From contig JAFUPV010000009.1 in the NCBI GenBank assembly GCA_017472605.1, positions 1-64,000 of the forward strand: 64,000 nt of DNA. The letters run 5' to 3'. Origin of the DNA: Lachnospiraceae bacterium (lineage in GTDB: Bacteria > Bacillota > Clostridia > Lachnospirales > Lachnospiraceae). Shown one piece after another: positions 61,721 through 64,000 of the stretch. Every line of letters begins with the position of its first letter. The stretch's first letter is position 1. The position numbers were made by a program, and so were the translations under genes. The notes below the pieces were generated by a model. That model searched no databases. It saw only the letters and a list, made by a program, of their open reading frames with translations, and was not told the origin of the DNA.

Positions 61721-64000
61721 TTATTCTGCAAACCGGCCGCAGCACTGCTTATATTTCTTGCCGGAACCGCACGGACACGGATCGTTCGGCTGAACCTTCG
61801 GCGCCTTGCGGCGTGCCGGTGCCTTTACGGACGCATCATCCTTGTTTGTTCCTGTTACCTGGGACACCTGCTCACGCTCCACCGGAACCTCGATTCTGGT
61901 GTGCATCAGGATGCGGACAGTCTCCTCACGGATGCTTCTCATCATGTCATTGAACATGTTGAAGCTTGCCACCTTATACTCGTTCAGCGGATCCTTGTGC
62001 GCATATGCCTGCAGACCGATTCCCTGGCGCAGCTGCTCCATGTCATCGATGTGGGACATCCACTTGCGGTCAATCGCCTTCAGAATCACAACGCGCTCCA
62101 GCTCACGCATGCGCTCGTCGTCACCGAATTCCGCTTCTTTCTTTTCGTAAGCTTCCACAGCTTTTGCCCTCAGATACTCGGCAAAAGAAGCCTTTGTCAC
62201 CTTTTTCTTCTTATCCGCCGGAATGTCCTCAACCTTGATTTCATCCATCGGAATCAGGCTGTACAGTTCCAGATTCATCGGAGCCAGATCCCACTCAGCC
62301 GGATCCAGATCCTCGGAAATGTAGCGGTCCACCATCACATCTGCGATCTCGGAAACCATCTTGATCACTACATCGCGCATGTTCTCTCCGTCAAGCACAC
62401 GGCCGCGCTCCGCGTAAATAAGCTCTCTCTGCTCATTCATTACTTCATCATATTTCAGAAGGTTCTCACGGATACCGTAGTTGTTGCCCTCGATCTTCTT
62501 CTGTGCCTTCTCGATAGCACCGGAAAGCATTCTGTGTTCAATCTGCTCGCCTTCCTGAACGCCAAGCGCATTGAAAACGCCCATGATTCGCTCGGATCCG
62601 AACAGACGCATTAAATCATCCTCAAGGGAGATGTAGAATCTGGATTCACCCGGGTCTCCCTGACGGCCGGAACGACCGCGCAGCTGATTGTCAATACGGC
62701 GTGACTCATGACGCTCCGTACCAATGATTTTCAAACCGCCCTGCGCTCTTGCCTCTTCATCAAGCTTGATATCGGTACCACGTCCTGCCATGTTGGTGGC
62801 GATGGTAACAGAACCGTGTGTTCCTGCTTTTGCAACGATTTCTGCTTCCTTCTCGTGGAATTTCGCGTTCAGAACCTGATGCGGGATTCCTCTCTTGCGC
62901 AGAAGGGCACTCAGTTCCTCGGAGGAGTCAATGTTCACGGTACCAACAAGAACCGGCTGACCCTTCTTCCAGGTTTCCTCTACCTCGTTAACAACCGCAT
63001 TGTATTTTTCTTTCTTTGTTTTATAGACCGCATCTTCGTTGTCGATACGGATCACCGGAACATTTGTCAGAATTGCAATAACATCCATTCCATAGATGTT
63101 GCGGAACTCGTTTTCCTCAGTCAGCGCTGTACCGGTCATACCGCTCTTCTTGCCGAACTTGTTGAAGAAGTTCTGGAACGTAATGGACGCCAGTGTCTTG
63201 CTCTCGCGCTTAACCTTTACATGCTCCTTTGCCTCAATTGCCTGATGCAGACCATCGGAGTAGCGGCGGCCAGGCATGATTCGTCCGGTAAACTCGTCAA
63301 CGATCATGACCTCATTGTCCTTTACTACATAGTCCTGATCACGGAACATCATGTAATTTGCCTTCAGCGCCATCAGAATGTTGTGCTGAATCTCAAGATT
63401 TTCCGCATCTGCAAGGTTCTTGATGTGGAAGAACTGCTCTACCTTATGAACACCGCGGTCAGTCAGGTTTACCGTCTTCTCCTTTTCGCTGATGACAAAA
63501 TCACCGGTTTCTGTGATCTCTTCTCCCAGCAGCGCATTGATCTTGGAGAACTCTCCGCTTGCTTCACCCTTTTCCAGACGCTTTGCAAGAATATCACAGA
63601 CCTCATAGAGCTTTGTGGACTTGCCGCTCTGACCGGAAATGATCAGAGGAGTACGTGCTTCGTCGATCAGGATGGAGTCAACCTCATCGATGATGGCATA
63701 GTGCAGGTCGCGAAGAACAAGCTGCTCTTTATAAATTACCATGTTGTCACGGAGATAGTCAAATCCCAGCTCATTGTTGGTTACATAGGTGATATCGCAG
63801 TTGTATGCGGCACGTCTCTCTTCTGTGCTCATGTGATTCAGGACACAGCCTACTGTTAAACCGAGGAAGGAATGAACCTTTCCCTCGTTGGTCGCATCAC
63901 GCTGTGCCAGATAGTCGTTGACTGTTACAACATGAACGCCCTTTCCCTCCAGCGCGTTCAGATAGGAAGCAAGTGCTGCCACGTTGGTCTTACCTTCACC
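61721..64000 (-). CDS. secA: Preprotein translocase ATPase (partial, N-terminus outside window)
   Basis: Motor that drives proteins through SecYEG using ATP. About 759 residues are present. The right edge cuts the gene just at Walker A (GEGKT at the window end), so roughly 100 N-terminal residues are missing. Visible landmarks are DYLAQRDA, the DEAD-type [20 protein letters not shown], the helicase motif [30 protein letters not shown], and the C-terminal zinc motif [13 protein letters not shown]. prfB follows directly. It is a core gene with no unusual features in the visible part. Confidence 0.97.
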   Translation of the reverse strand, partial: GEGKTNVAALASYLNALEGKGVHVVTVNDYLAQRDATNEGKVHSFLGLTVGCVLNHMSTEERRAAYNCDITYVTNNELGFDYLRDNMVIYKEQLVLRDLHYAIIDEVDSILIDEARTPLIISGQSGKSTKLYEVCDILAKRLEKGEASGEFSKINALLGEEITETGDFVISEKEKTVNLTDRGVHKVEQFFHIKNLADAENLEIQHNILMALKANYMMFRDQDYVVKDNEVMIVDEFTGRIMPGRRYSDGLHQAIEAKEHVKVKRESKTLASITFQNFFNKFGKKSGMTGTALTEENEFRNIYGMDVIAILTNVPVIRIDNEDAVYKTKKEKYNAVVNEVEETWKKGQPVLVGTVNIDSSEELSALLRKRGIPHQVLNAKFHEKEAEIVAKAGTHGSVTIATNMAGRGTDIKLDEEARAQGGLKIIGTERHESRRIDNQLRGRSGRQGDPGESRFYISLEDDLMRLFGSERIMGVFNALGVQEGEQIEHRMLSGAIEKAQKKIEGNNYGIRENLLKYDEVMNEQRELIYAERGRVLDGENMRDVVIKMVSEIADVMVDRYISEDLDPAEWDLAPMNLELYSLIPMDEIKVEDIPADKKKKVTKASFAEYLRAKAVEAYEKKEAEFGDDERMRELERVVILKAIDRKWMSHIDDMEQLRQGIGLQAYAHKDPLNEYKVASFNMFNDMMRSIREETVRILMHTRIEVPVEREQVSQVTGTNKDDASVKAPARRKAPKVQPNDPCPCGSGKKYKQCCGRFAE

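Overview
The window looks like a chromosomal segment of an anaerobic, spore-forming member of the Clostridia, most likely Lachnospiraceae. The evidence is strong AGGAGG-type ribosome binding sites, sigma-A type promoters with 17-18 bp spacers, an MsmX-dependent style of sugar ABC importer (two permeases plus a binding protein, no ATPase), a Na+-type ATP synthase rotor subunit, a CwlC-like sporulation amidase and a clostridial holin-like type I toxin. Genus cannot be fixed from the sequence alone. No tRNA, rRNA, CRISPR array, prophage or insertion sequence was recognised, and the window reads as stable core plus carbohydrate-utilisation DNA.

Layout. 1-1.3 kb: end of an unknown gene and aroC. 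1.3-4.4 kb: a two-component system (histidine kinase and response regulator separated by a 14-bp tandem repeat) and a UBA-like/DUF4342 membrane protein. 4.6-12 kb: an LplABC-type oligosaccharide importer, a membrane-bound AraC-type regulator and a divergent cytoplasmic GH28 polygalacturonase-type enzyme. 12.2-15.1 kb: a DctPQM TRAP transporter. 15.1-15.8 kb: a G-poor leader and a 208-bp imperfect palindrome. 15.8-23.2 kb: the complete F-type ATP synthase operon (atpZ-I-B-E-F-H-A-G-D-C). 23.2-27.5 kb: NudC-like Nudix hydrolase, LTA-synthase-like sulfatase and a SPOR amidase. 27.6-32.2 kb: an arabinan operon (GH51, GH43, araR, araD) with a visible AraR-type operator. 32.2-37 kb: a CLC antiporter, then an SCP2-like/Fe-alcohol dehydrogenase/aldehyde dehydrogenase operon. 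37-38.4 kb: a QueT transporter under a probable preQ1-I riboswitch and a type I toxin-antitoxin locus. 38.4-40.8 kb: tandem P-II-like protein with a duplicated DUF1538 membrane protein. 41-43.4 kb: GNAT, free methionine-(R)-sulfoxide reductase and a divergent MFS carrier. 43.5-52.3 kb: GH78 rhamnosidase, an ABC exporter, a polysaccharide deacetylase and a GH43-CBM6 enzyme. 52.3-57.3 kb: M28 peptidase, an 81-bp tandem repeat, murI, HIT protein and tex. 57.5-64 kb: DUF4190 and DUF2752 membrane proteins, hom with an ACT protein, prfB and the C-terminal part of secA.

How it fits together. GH28, GH43, GH51 and GH78 enzymes, all without visible signal peptides, plus the oligosaccharide ABC importer and TRAP carrier, suggest that pectin side-chain fragments (galacturonides, arabino- and rhamno-oligosaccharides) are imported and cut inside the cell. 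The arabinose branch enters the pentose phosphate pathway through AraD. The ATP synthase carries a two-carboxylate Na+ motif, so sodium is the likely coupling ion.

The least described pieces are the P-II/DUF1538 pair, the SCP2-ADH-ALDH operon, the large palindrome beside the atp operon, the 81-bp repeat that duplicates a start region, and several interlocked divergent promoters. All functional calls rest on reading motifs by eye. No database search was run.
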